This document shows positions 26,120 to 38,657 of a stretch of 64,000 nt of DNA, piece by piece. The DNA is taken from NCBI GenBank assembly GCA_018340375.1, contig JAFFJZ010000001.1:53498001-53562000 (forward strand). The letters are read 5' to 3'. Numbering within the stretch: position 1 is the first letter of the stretch; each line of letters opens with the position of its first letter. The notes under the pieces are model-generated. The model worked only from the letters and a program-made list of their open reading frames with translations, was not told the DNA's origin and made no database searches. The stretch comes from Gonatopus flavifemur (Eukaryota > Arthropoda > Insecta > Hymenoptera > Dryinidae). Made by a program: the position numbers and the translations under genes.

Positions 26120-26302
26120 AATAAAAAAATAGAAGCCGGTAATAAAAGGCAGCTCCAAATTAGTAACAGCAACTAAAGTCAGAGGAATTACATTTGAAAT
26201 TAAGTTGAGCCAATGCCCGTTTTAGTTATCCAAATATCAACAACTGTATCTAGTTGCTGAAACTAATTTGGAGTGAGGGTAACTGATTATTCTTCTGAGT
26301 GT
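26120..26302. mobile_element. Small foldback (nest 1)
   Basis: gctccaaattagtaacagcaact on the left pairs with agttgctgaaactaatttggagt on the right. The outer parts pair more loosely, up to tagaagcc / cttctgag. Lies between the 25059-26055 foldback and the right arm of the outer foldback. Confidence 0.65.
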
Positions 26303-26424
26303 AGTACCTTAATACGCACAAAACCCCATTTTGCAAAAATGTTTCTATCGTTTGTAGTCAGTGTTAGAAAATGGCGAAAAATTTCGTGGACACAAGGTGA
26401 TATTACCTCTTAGATGCACCATTC

Positions 26425-29400
26425 AGTTATCCATCGTATAGAACCGTTGAATTTTGATGATTCGATATCCTTGTATAAATGATGCCATGAATTTTAGATA
26501 AACCATATATTGGAAGTGATACTAGCTTGTTCCACAATGGATACTCAATACACTACTGAGCTCTCAGATGCATCTATTTCCCAGAGGAAGTCTACAACTT
26601 GATCCTGTACACCGATAAAGCTTCAACGCTTTGTCACATTCAAGTGAAATCACCCTGCATCAAATGTATATCCATATGGACCATGAAATATGGACTTGAT
26701 CGGTCATGGGAAAATTGAAAAATAAAATCCACCCCCGTGCGATTTATGTTCTTGAATTCTTTCCGTTCGTGGAATCCGATACAGCCAAATTCGATAAAAT
26801 TTTCTCCAGCATGAAGCTTATTGAGAATTATAGAATATTATTCATATACCGTTGAGATCAGTTGAAATACGCCCATACATATTTCGATACTGCTCGTCCA
26901 TTGTGGCAAATAAAATACTTTGTTGAGTCATGTTCACCACCGAGGTGACTGTGAGAGATTTAGTACGGGTCATCGCCGTTTCCATAAATCTCAAACTTGA
27001 AACTTAGTTGATTCTAGGACTGAAGTTTTGTTCATGTGAACTTGAGAACTATAAATTGTTCCAATTCCTTGTTTGCGAAGGCACATACCACATCTTTAAA
27101 AGTGTACAAGTGAAAATAATAGGTTATCGCAATGAATTTATTCAATTAATATATTAATTTTAGGCGGTGGTTTGAGCCAAATTAGGTGTCCTCATTTCAT
27201 TTCAGGCCCTTTTTTGGGCGTCTTTGATGAAGCCAATGCCGGCGCTGAAACTAGGATCTTCAAAACGATAATCAATCGTTGCGAATATTATCAAATTGAA
27301 TAAATATTGCAAGGAGAGAATCCCAGGTGGGAACTTCTTTGATTGAAAATTAGGCTATCCAAGGCCCTATCTGTACCCAGACCACTTCGACTTGAGCCCG
27401 AACAGGGCCTGGAATGGACCGATCTCCATTTCTTCTCAGTTATTCCACCCAAAATTACTTTGGTTATACATTGTCGGACTGTATCAAAAAACAAAACAGG
27501 CTTGTCATGTCTTGCTATTAACCATACAGACATGTTTTTTCGAATCTTTGACATTATTCATCGATAGTGTGAACACAGTAATCATCGATGAAATATTTTT
27601 GTGTGTGCATATATCGCAAAAAATCGATGACTCTGCATTTCGACACTTTTTGTTGAAGAAACAGCTCTTTATATATTGTCAGAAGTGTATTCACATTGAC
27701 ATGTAATGTATGCTGCCGCACATCAATTTCATAATTAGTGAAACAGACACATAAGGAAATCACCAAAATGATTTGAGTAGATTTGTTGTTAACGTAGGTT
27801 CATATTTAAGAAAAAGAATCAATATAAGAGCAAGACCCTATGCGAACCGTAATTGTGTGCATTCAGATTTTCAAAACGGGGGAAACATTGGGAATGCAAC
27901 TTGGCCCTACGTGGGTTATGTACAGGTATGATTGAATTAGAATATTTGGGGGAATACGGGGAGCCTAACAAGGCTCTATGCAAGTTGTATAGTTCATGTG
28001 CCTAGATTTTCAACACAGGGGAAAACATTGTTAATGCAGCTTGGTCCCATATAATTATTCAATTGGCCTTATATGGGTGTCCTTGTGTTAGAGAAATCAG
28101 GCTGAGTATCAGCAACCCGACTAGACCTCTTAGTAGCTAAGGCGAGGACATCCTAAGTTTAGAGACCCAATATACGCCTATATTCAACGGGCACCGAATG
28201 ATTCAATTATTCAGGCTCAGCTTTTGCAACATTCTTCTCCACTTTTGAATGTTGCGAATATCGAAACCCTGTTCTCTCACTTTCTCTCGAGAACATTGAT
28301 TCAATACCCCAAATTCCTAGCATCTGATTTGCACGTCACCGATGCAGCTAGTATTCGAATTTCACTATCTACCTAGCGAATACTGGTCTCGTATACCGTT
28401 CTCAACATTGTATCATAGATTATGATAGACTATACCAACGATCTCAGTTATTTTCATAAGTGGTGCTATCTGTATAAGTGAAACAATGCTATGAACTGTG
28501 GAATGGGTGAGAAATCTTCACGGTATAAGTGATTCTGTTACACGTAATCTCCGGTCGCATATCGTTGTTCACACTCGAAGAAGCTTTCCATTGTTGAAAC
28601 TGAATTAGTTGGATCAATATACTGGATGAATTTCATCAACGTCACATAGTGTATCTATACTTCAAGAAGACCTTCTTCCTTCACCCGAAGCCCCAGAATA
28701 GGGTAGATGAGTTACAAAAGATGACTAAGTTATATTATACAGTAACAATCTCATCTTGAGTGAATTTTATCGTCTCGGTAAAGTTTACGCAATCAAGCTG
28801 CATCGACGAGACGTTCAAATTTTGTTTCTCAAGACATTGATATCGTTCCTACGAAGTTTCACGATGGTCTTTCAGTTCGATCAACGCGTCGATTTACATA
28901 CATCAAATAGAATATTAAAATCAAATTCAATCACGTTATTAGTTCGAGCGTACTTGATCTTCTCTCGTTGAATATAAAAGTTTTGAGAGGTGCGATAGTC
29001 TTGAGATATCCACAAAATCAAAATACACATCTCGAATTAGATTATAATTCTGTTTCAAACGAATCCAGCGGAGCTAGAGGATTAGAAGCGTTGCTGCACA
29101 CGATGAACGTAGAAAAGAAAGTACCACGTAAAATATTTTCAATTCACCTTTTATTGTCCTGTGGAAGCAAATAAAGGAACATTTATTCGAGTCTCCTTCG
29201 GAATTGGGTACTATTCGATTTTCTCGTAACGTATCAATCCAGAATGATGTTTCATATTACCTTCACATATACGAAGAATCAAATACTATCTGTATGTCAG
29301 TAATTTCTCGGTGATGTTGTAGGGGACAAAGAAGTAACATGATTTTTTTCTCTATAATCAGAGCCAATCGATCTATAATCATTCCTGGAAAAAACGGAAT

Positions 29401-29581
29401 CGCCTTTTTTCTAAGGGGAAATAGCAGACCTTCTTCTCATCAAACGATATTCCATCCTCTCTTGATTTTATCGTGTATCTTTTGAGAGCCTTCTCAGAAT
29501 TCCAAGAGAAACTCAGCAAAATGGGAAATACCGGAGAATAAATCTCCGGTCGATTCGAATTTGTGTCTATCTCCTTGAAAG
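26425..29581. other. Intron 2: mostly nothing recognised; one diverged direct repeat
   Basis: The only structure I see is a direct repeat with a period of about 145 bases near 27838-27917 and 27983-28063, sharing ctatgc, tgtgcattcagattttcaa / tgtgcctagattttcaa, ggggaaa(a)cattg and aatgca(a/g)cttgg. GC-richer bits rich in 'ggccc' occur at 27205-27425 and resemble 22980-23040. No gene. Confidence 0.35.
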
Positions 29582-29627
29582 GTCGTCGTCGTCGTCGTCT
29601 TCGTCGTCATTGTCGTCGTCATCCGTC
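29582..29627. repeat. GTC trinucleotide microsatellite
   Basis: Runs of gtc/gtcgtc interrupted by ttc and att, about 46 bases, in an otherwise AT-rich intron. It is on the intronic strand of the gene and is not part of an open frame with homology. Confidence 0.9.
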
Positions 29628-29947
29628 GGTCAACGGGGTAGGCGGACGGTAACTAGTACAGATGAGATCCAGATGCTATTCAGTACCGAAGACGATGAAC
29701 GAGAAGATACTTAATATCACGACAATGAGAAACACGATAAGGTTAAAAGTGAAGATGAGATATATGATGCATCGAGTCAAGTATAGTAGAATGCTTTTCC
29801 GATCATTGGCATAGACGGTGTTATTCTTCCAATATTCACGTTTATCCGAAGATTCCCTCGATTTTCTTGATATATACCTTGTTTGTACCCATACCCATGA
29901 ATATCAGGACTGTAAATGAATATTGAACAGCCATATAAGAAAGGAGA

Positions 29948-30400
29948 ATGGAGAAAAATTTTCTTCTTATAGGAAATTTATATCATTAAAAGAAGGAGCA
30001 TCGAGTGTGTATTTCAACGTCCAACGTTTCGATCAGCTGCTGATCATGCTCAAGGCAGTGTCATCGTAGAGATGACACTCGGTAGTTATCGCGTTTCTCC
30101 GTAGTCATATTTGGAAAGGGTAGAAAAATCATGAATTGGTGAAAGTGCTCAAGAAATGGAGGAACATTAAAGGAAGTCATCACTTTCACCAATTCATAAT
30201 CTTTCTACGCTTTCCAAATATGATTACGGGGAAACGCGATAACTGCCAAGTGTCATCTCTACGATGACACTACCTTGAGAATGATCTGCAGGAGCTGATC
30301 GAAACGTTGGACGTTAAAATACACAATCGATGCCCAATAGAAGGATGGCTTCTTTTAATTTTCTCTCCATTTCTTGAGCGCTTCCACCAATTTCCAAATT
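29948..30400. mobile_element. Long foldback, possibly a Penelope-like element remnant
   Basis: Arms of about 160 bases pair across a loop at 30145-30175: caacgtccaacgtttcgatcagct pairs with agctgatcgaaacgttggacgtt, agtgtcatcgtagagatgacact recurs in both arms as its own small hairpin, and tatttggaaagg.gtagaaa and attggtgaaagtg are mirrored. The right flank (ccatttcttgagcgcttccaccaat, 30369-30393) repeats in inverse the loop-side sequence attggtgaaagtgctcaagaaatgg. The pattern 'gatgacac..cgaaacgttgg' is one I associate with Penelope-like retroelements, which often form inverted partial copies; that family call is inference. Confidence 0.7.
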
Positions 30401-30519
30401 TATATCAGTTGCTAATTTTCAAATCATCCAGTGAAACAGAATGCTTCACAACATTTATCAATTATTTATCCATTCGCATGATCATTGTAACTATGGTTTC
30501 ATAAAATTCATTTCCGCAG

Positions 30520-30663
30520 CTTGTATGGTGAGTTATGCAACGGAAACTGTGATGCAAATGTGCCATGGCAAACGTCGGTGCTCCGTAGTTGCGAACAGTA
30601 CAACTTTCGGTGATCCATGTAGACCAGACAGCAGAACCTATCTCAAAGTTGTCTACACTTGCG
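30520..30663 (+). CDS. EVA1C: EVA1C-like gene, exon completing SUEL lectin domain 2
   Basis: Third recognisable exon, 144 bases, acceptor tttccgcag and donor gtaagt, phase 1 at both ends. Joined to the previous exon it reads KEET-CMVSYATETVMQ, then MCHGKRRCSV, STTFGDPC and TYLKVVYTC, which is the second half of a SUEL domain with all expected cysteines. The last base starts a codon finished in a downstream exon. The family next has a variable stalk, one membrane segment and a short conserved cytoplasmic tail; I looked for these to the right and found no convincing exon, so the following intron probably exceeds 33 kb or the exon is too short to see by eye. Among SUEL proteins, latrophilins carry a single copy and secreted fish lectins lack long linkers, so EVA1C is the best match. 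Confidence 0.85.
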
Positions 30664-32229
30664 GTAAGTCTATTCCTTCTTTGATTATCCTCTTATACGG
30701 TTCAAGAGTTCGGTAATGTGGATGATTCGTGGAACGGCATACGCTATCATACAACATGAATTAAGAACATCTTCGAGAAAAACAAAATGGAATTATCATT
30801 AAGATGGAAGAATTTATCAAAATAAAAATTTGTCTTCTAAAAATTAGAAGGAAATGAATAAAACTCAAGGGAATATTCAAATGAACTATAACCATATAGA
30901 ATTTAATATGAACATTACATTCATTACCGACATTTCAATATCAAAAATTATTCGCGTATGTCATTCGCAGCTCCTCTCAAACACGATATAAAATTTCATA
31001 AAAATTGTACCTACGTATACCGAAGTTTGTGGTACGAGCAACACCTACTTTCGCGTAAAAAATTCATGCTACGTGGATATTAAAATTCAAATAAAACTTT
31101 TTTATCTGCATAAAAACCTATTTGAATTTCAATGTAAATGGTGTAAATTTCGTATGCAAAGTGAACGTGTTGATTGCTTCATTTTTTATATTTTTTATGA
31201 ACTTTTGATACCACGATGGAATAGAAAAGTATCCGTATTAGAGATGTGATGATATCAAAGTTATTCACTTTATAAGTGCATTTCAGAGAAATCCTGATCA
31301 CAATTTTGAACACATCGAATTCATCCTCGAAATTCTGAGATAACCTATCCAACCTCTCCGGAAACTGATGACACACAATCACGTTTCTCAAATCACGTTT
31401 TGCCCACTCCAATGGTGCATTGAATTTCAAGCAAGAACCACCCAATTCCATAATAATGATTCACCTGCCTTGGAATACGATGCTAGGCTTGAAATACTTG
31501 AACTCCGTGTTGACGAAAATCAAATGGAAACGAGGGATAGAACTGTTGAATCAACACGCAGATAACGCTTTCATTTTCACTACGTAGCCGCGCACAGATG
31601 GTGAAATTCTCATGAGCGTTTTACGCTCCGGCACGTCTTTGTTTTAACCTTGACCTTGGTTGTGTGTGTGGAACAAACAGAATTCAACACAGCGGGACAT
31701 TTTACTTGATGTTGGAGTAAGTGTCGAGAGTGATCACGTACGTGATCTGCTCTTCTTGAAATTGATTCAAGTATTTTATTCATTTCCTGAAGGGAGAAGA
31801 AGAACGGTGGACTGTCGGTCCTTGGCACAAATATGGCCAACCATTGGTAGACCAAAAAACACTGCCTGAATCAGGAATCGAAAAAAAATTCCAGGTTGAA
31901 GAATCGAGATCATGGAAAATAAAGTTAGATTCATTGGGTAATGGGAGAGTTACATGAATTTGTTAGCTAGGGAATAGGAGAACTAATCAGAGATGTGTAT
32001 TGGGTACTCTGAATTGCTCTTGGTTGTTGAACTTGTTGTGATGTGTGGATTTATAAGAACTTCATTCAAATTTCAGATATCAAATTTACTTGAAAATAAC
32101 CAGAAATTTCTTTTTGGCCAACACCTCTCGTGAGAATTTCTTTGTTAATTGAGTTCATCACTTGACTGAAATTGAGTCTCTTCTATTTTGTTGGCATTTG
32201 TTCTCAATGCTGACTTTCAATTGGAACAA
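30664..32229. other. Third intron, first part: no supported feature
   Basis: AT-rich. On the minus strand, 31451 down to about 31266 gives a reading that is compositionally more protein-like than its surroundings (starts MELGGSCLKFNAPLEWAKRD), but with no known motif. Not called as a gene. Confidence 0.3.
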
Positions 32230-32398
32230 CCCAAGTAGAAATGATCTAGTTATCGACAAGTTTTGTAACGCTTAATTAGCCGACCACTAGACACTTGCAA
32301 GTACCTCACCAGGACCCTACGAGGCACTTGCAAGCGTCTAGTTTGTGGCTAGTTAAACGTTACAAAACTTGTTCATGAGTAGAGCATTTCTACCTCAA
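32230..32398. mobile_element. 169 bp foldback MITE
   Basis: aagtagaaatgatctagtta..acaagttttgtaacg..tagccg.ccactagacacttgcaagt pairs with acttgcaagcgtctagtttgtggcta..cgttacaaaacttgt..gagtagagcatttctacct. The arms match closely over about 75 bases around a short loop (ccaggacccta). Confidence 0.85.
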
Positions 32399-35300
32399 TA
32401 CATCAGCTAATACTCACAATGAGAGTGAGTTTCACTTTTCACAGTGGCTACTGTACAATTGTGTACCTCAGAAGTCAAGGTCTTATTCTCCAGAATATAA
32501 TATTTCTACGAAACATGAATCCATCGAAGCACGTGCTAGATTTCAAAACAAGTATTTTGAAAACATCACAACAGAGGTGAATGCTTGTTGGATCGATACA
32601 ATGTATCCCTCTCCGTCTCTTTTTTTCCTCTCCTTCTCCTGTAGATGAAGTAACAGAATATCTCATCTTGGATAAGGCATTACTCACTCTAGCTACACCA
32701 GAATCTCGTTCTTCGGATAATCCCAAAGTGTATCAAACGATCATTATACACTCGGAACTCATGTATATCATCATCCGATACATTACAAACTATGATACTC
32801 TCTTCCAAGAGATATCAGATTCCAATTCATTTTCCACCACACGTACTCCGTCATCATTTCGATTCTCGTGCTCGGTGTCAGAGATGGTGAATGCCGCAAT
32901 CGCTCGCTGCATTCAATCGTAAAGAAATCCTTGTTACGCATATGTATCGCTCAAAGAACAATCGATGATCAGATGGAAGGATGAAATAACGATACCAACG
33001 AATGAAATTCCCAATTGCGTTGAACAATGATCTATTACGGAGCGAAATTTCCTCTTATTGGTTTTGCCATTTTCGTAATGAGATCGTTACTATCAGTTCT
33101 CGAATAACCGTCTAATCAACCGAACGATCTTTGAACAGTTCCAAGTTACCGGATAATGTTCCTCGATTCACTCGCTTCGAGAAAAAACAATGTTTAAGGG
33201 GAGGAAACACGAGATTTCAGTAGGTTATCACGTGTACGAGGAACCATCGTCAACGTCTAGGAGAAAAATAAACGCGCCAGTGCCTTTTCACGCTAGATTG
33301 CTCGCTTCTGCACCCAATGACCGCTCGGTCACTGTCTCACCACGGTAGGCCAACGAGGACTAATAGCTGTTGTTTGAGGTGAGAGCACGGATGAATAATG
33401 TACACGCGTTACCACTTTGCGTTCCATAAATTCGTTATACATGCGCGTTACGTTGGCGAATTTTTTTCAAATAGATCTGATCATAATAAAATTTGGAATA
33501 TTCAAATTTCCCTACGTCTCTTGTAATTTCAGAACACAAAACGTTGTTGACTCATCCAAGCTGTGAGGGAATGTTGTCTTCAAGGGGAACAAATTTGAAT
33601 AATGAAATATGTGAATCGATAATTTCGAAGGGATGTCGATGAAGCTTTTGCGAAATACAAAAATTCATCTTCTATTTGCTTCCTACTGAGGTTTGTTATC
33701 AGCATTTCTTGTAAATACACACATTTCCATATTCTCACTATTCATTCTTTTTTGCTGTAGATGTCAAATACGAAATATGTGATACTTGTTCTATTTAGCG
33801 CTCAAAGTCATTTTCATATCTTAGTATTTTATAATTTTTTTCCCCTATGTCACGATCGCGTGATGAATCGTTTGCAACTTTGAAATCCTTTGATAGTCGA
33901 AGAATAATGAATGAATGAAATTATGAAATCTTTGGAATGAAACTCCAAACGAGTCTATACGCATTGGGGGCTATACATTTCTCTTGGGTAAAAGGGAATT
34001 TTCGTTCCAGCGTGAAGTCCATCAACGTTTGGAAACCACAGAACGTTTATCGATTCGACAACACCATTCACCCCCATTCATCTGAAAATCAAAGAAATTT
34101 TCTTGTGTCGAACTACGATGTCCCCACGCTGATTTGTTTCCTTTGAATTATTCAAAAACAACAAAAATCTCATCGTCGCATCGGTTTAGGATATCCTTAT
34201 TTTTCCTTGTGCCTTCGAATATAAAGAAATTTCCTCGACGTGTCATATAAAAGAAAATTTCTCTCTATTTCATATTGCTCCCAAGACGGAAGTCATACAG
34301 TCCTGTTGACTTTTTTTCATACTCCAGAATATAAAATATGCGCATACATTGTTGGAATCAAGAACACGCGAAATAACGAGAAGCCACTCCGTCATGCAGA
34401 CAGGAATCATGATTCCTCTTCTGTTTTTTTCGATAGGGAAAACATGATTCATTGTGACACGTTACAGTAGTTATCATTCACCGTTCAGCTCTATTCAACC
34501 CCCTGTTGATGAATTCATCAATTCATTATTCATTTCCATATCGCTTTCTTTTTGTTCGATCATTGAATACTTCCTCACATATCCTCTGGTTACATTCGCG
34601 AAGTTGAATCGAGAATCGAGAGGAATACATTGTCTTCAATTTTGTATGGAAATGCTCTTAAATTAAATGGAGTGGGAATTAAATTTTTGCTAAGGAAAAT
34701 TGTAAGGAGAGTAGTTATCGATAGCTCCTTTGACATTCATAATATTTCTTTTTTCCTTCGAGAGTGAAGGGTGAAATTGTATTTCCACGTTATGAAGGCA
34801 GTGAAGAACGTGGATTATCAGCTAAATGAAAATTTCTCAACAGAAAAAATAAGATTGGTAGAATACTGGAAGTGGAATACATTAAGAACGTTAGAAAAAA
34901 AGTAATTTTTTATCTTCTAGAATACAAACTCCTCAAACGGAAGATCGTCTCCACCATGTTGCACCGCGTTGTTATTAAACGGCTAAAATATCTACGGCGT
35001 ACAGCTGGCATGTGAGATAATAAATGAAAAATCTTTTTTTTTTCTACCAATTTTTCTCGGTTACAGGGGACTGGAACTCCGAGATGAAAAGTACTTTTAT
35101 ATTTTCTGAGTGTATTTCTCATGAAATTTCAACAGCGGAGTATAAAAATGATATATCTTGGGGGGAATAATTCTGCTACTCAATAATTGAATATCAAACA
35201 AAACGTCTTTCAATGCTTGTTTTATTCTCATCACACGATTCAAGGCGATTCTTTCCCATGTTTATGATCGGAAAAAGATCGAGAAGTACGTTGGCGAGCA

Positions 35301-38270
35301 CGAGCGAAGAATCATTGATACTTTTAACTGAACAAAGAATCAACCACTCCTCAAACACTCCTCCAGCACTCCCAGTCAGTGTTGAATCGAGGAATTACTT
35401 GGTGAAAAGACCATAGGATACATCGTTTTTCGAAGTATGTTCTTCGATGCAAACGCCCACCATATAACTTAATCCCTACAAAGAAGAGCTTGTGCCAAAA
35501 TGGGTGCGGTTGCTTGTTCGAAGAACACATCAATTTTTCTCAAGACTTTTCTTCTTCGAGACATCCTTTTGAATTCGAATAATAAAATGTATGAGAGGAG
35601 TTGAGTTACTAAATTAATAAATACATTCGAATCGTGGATTATTTCTAAGGTAGGTAGAGATGTTGATATCTCATAACAATTCAAATTGTAATAGCCATTT
35701 CAACAACGAATATCAAGTAGAGTACGAAATACGTTAATCCATCTTTTACGTAGAATGAGATTTCGTTCCAACATGTAAGATCTGTAAACACCCATCTATC
35801 GTCTTTACAAAGCTGTACCTCTATGTACCAACACTGCGAGATAAGTTGTTCTCCCTGTTGAGTTCACAGCCTTAGGTCTCATTGACCTGGAATAATAATC
35901 GAGCCTACTCAAAGTGTAATTGGATCCGCATGAATTATCCGCGTACACAGTGAAATTAGGATATTCAAACTCCCCTGCGAGAAGAAATTGCATTACATTC
36001 GCTATGTGATTCCACGATGTGCTCTAAAAATTGCGGTGTTGAAGTTCCTTCGGCAAAGTGAGCTTTGAACGCAATTAATCGTTCGTTTCAAGAATGTGTG
36101 GTATTGGAATTTGATGCAAGAATGTTCTTTTGATATGGGAACATTGTGGTTTTGCAATAATATATATCTTTTCGGTACAAAGCAATTATTGAATTTCACA
36201 TTCCATGTTTTCTTGTTCCACTATCATTAGTCATCAAACAGTTAACAGAAGTGTTTTTTTGTCAATAGTTTCGATTCTTTTTCGTCGTTCAAACAGTATT
36301 TGTATCGAAGCCAATTAATGTCACATCTCAAATATCTATGTATTAACAAGTATAAAGAAATTCTTTTTTCAATATAAAATTCCTGGTAAGATCCAACCAC
36401 CAATGTAAAGTGTGTTACGTGATTCTCAACATTGATACCCTTGTACTTATTATGCTGTAACTGTGAATTTTGTATGATCGTATTAATCATCGTCACTATA
36501 TAGCAGCAGTAAGTTTACATCGATCCATGAACTTTCTACATCAAACACAAAATCAAGGTACAAAGGAAGCGAATATAAAAGATAATTGAATAAATCAACG
36601 AAGCGGGAAATGGATGCAGAATTTATAACAGATAAATGTGAAATAAATAAGACATATTCTATCTCGAATCAATTCCTTTAACATGGTTTTTCCATGTTCT
36701 GGAAGCGGAGAACTCATCTTCGACTCGTATACGCTATGTTAAGAGAATTTCAAAGGACTGTGGATATTGAAAAGTAATCATAATCAATGTCATCAACGAC
36801 TCTATACTCCCCTTACAACGGAAACCCGAATATTCAGGTCACTCGAATCAAAAGCTATAATAGTCTGCATTCTTCAAATATAATCTCAAGTATCAAGCGA
36901 ATGAAGCTCGTTTTATAAATTCCGCCGCGCTGTATTGTATGCACCTTAATAAGTCGTTTCGTAATATTTTTTTCCCTCGCCAAGGTAATTAGCACAGGAT
37001 TCGACATAACTATGGTAAAAGTAGAAGAATAATGAATGATTTTTGAATAAATTCATTTACGCTTCGTTGAAAGCAGTTTTCCCGATTATTTTTCCGATCG
37101 TTCTGACGATTGGAAAACGATTGGACGGAGGATTTGATTGAATTTGCTATGATAATTTCATGAAACTTTTAATCTTTCTTTGGGATAAAAAATACCGAAT
37201 TTATCATTTCATCACAGGATCTTATTAAAAATAGACTGAATCCGTGATTGATGTTTGTGACCGTATGTGTTTGGGAATGACAATGGTAATTGTATTTCAT
37301 CTGGATATTGGGAACAGTATCGTGCATTTTGTTCACGGAACTTTTTCAACAGTTCTCTGAAGGATTTTTTGAATCGAGCAAATGATTTTTTAAATTCTTG
37401 TAATGTGTATCCCGACTGCATAATCCGTCCAAAAGAAGTTGATCGAAACTTCTGTTTTGAGGAAAAAATCGTTACTGTGTGGAGAATATCAAATTGATTT
37501 TGATGTTTTCAAATACCTCTTCGTGAATTGAATTTCAAGAATGTAGTATCATTATTATCGAGTATCAAATATTGACTTTTCTTCATGTAGGAATCGTTTT
37601 TGCGAAATCATTATGTAATCCTTTTGACATCAACTATTCTTTTCATCCAGATCCATTCGCTCGCTCAAATAAATTATCTGTGTGAAGGGGAAAGAGCGTA
37701 CATTTCCCCAATCAAAAACTTTGAAAGTAACGGAAGCCCTGGATTGGTTTACAAAGATCAAATTATGTTAACATACCGGATCGCTTCTTTGAATTCAAAG
37801 CTTGGAGTTTTGCAAATCTTGATTATATGAGAAGAAGCGAAAGGACTAATGGAATTGACAAGAATTTTCTTTCTGCATTGTAATTTCCAGAGAGAAAATG
37901 AATTTCATTGAACTGTGAAATTTTTAATCATATTTTCTGTTGTATCGATAACCGTAAAAAATACTCACAAACTGTTATCTTCTGGAGAACATATCTAGGT
38001 ACACGAAGGAAAAAGAGCATGGAATGATCACTAGCAAAGATAGTAAACTGGTGACGACTACGAATTTCTGTGCACGGTCGCTAACAGACAATGTTTTGGC
38101 CAAACTAGATGAAAATTCATTGCCACAGCTAAGCAAATTGTTGAGGAAGCAACATGAATAATTGGAATAACGAATTTTTCGTTGAACTAGAACAATTTTC
38201 AGTAGTATATACAGAATATCAAACAAATTTTGCTGGAGGAGTTGACATTTTTAATGCCACAGCTAAAAAA
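32399..38270. other. Third intron: about 5.9 kb with no recognised element
   Basis: Longest stretch in the right half without visible inverted-repeat elements. 33250-33440 is GC-richer (cgcgccagtgcc.., gaccgctcggtcac..) and could be an intronic enhancer or conserved block; nothing more can be said. The minus-strand frame at 35805-35993 has unusual Asn/Ser/Tyr-rich, glycoprotein-like wording but no motif. Other frames look random. Confidence 0.35.
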
Positions 38271-38461
38271 AATCACCTTCGCTCTCTGAAATTTTTAGAG
38301 TGATATTCTAAAGTTTGAGGTGAGAAACTCACAGCCACTCAAACTCTAGACTCAATTTTTCACTCTAAAAGGGTGAGAATCTCAGTCGAAGCGGACTGGC
38401 TCACTCTTGAGACTTAGTGGAGTGAAGCACTTGATTTTTCACTCTTTCAGATTTAGAGAGT
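38271..38461. mobile_element. Small foldback rich in ACTC/GAGT motifs
   Basis: accttcgctctctgaaatttttagagtga at the left is mirrored loosely by tcactctttcagatttagagagt at the right. Between them, gagtga/tcactc occurs many times in both orientations (for example agtttgaggtgagaaactc / cactcaaact). Confidence 0.5.
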
Positions 38462-38657
38462 ACACGGAGAAAGAAGAACAGTGGATGAGCACTAGAAATA
38501 CGAGGGATCATTGCTGCAAAGGGTCAGCGAATTGGTGACAACTGAACTTTTCCATCAACAGTTCTTTATTGCGGGGAGTAGTAATAGTTCCTATCTTCGA
38601 AAGAAGATCACTGCTAACTCATTCAGTTTCTATCACAATATGAACTGAACAGACATA

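Larger units (their letters stand above)
24072..26424. mobile_element. Outer foldback, split by nested insertions (nest 1)
   Basis: Left arm about 24072-24192 and right arm about 26308-26424 are inverted copies. Left reads gatatcaccttgagtccacg..aaattttctgccgttttctaa..gggattttgtgca. The complement of the right arm reads aatatcaccttgtgtccacg..aaatttttcgccattttctaa..ggggttttgtgcg. The arms total about 115 bases each at roughly 80%. Everything between them (about 2.1 kb) is made of other palindromic elements, listed separately, so this is the oldest layer. Confidence 0.75.

Noticed and set aside
24072..26424. CRISPR array or tandem satellite
   Set aside because: The repeats are inverted and nested, with terminal duplications, not regularly spaced direct repeats.
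30441..30716. Open frame extending beyond the third lectin exon on both sides
   Set aside because: The lectin match begins at 30520 and ends at 30663, exactly at splice sites. The extensions are intronic read-through.
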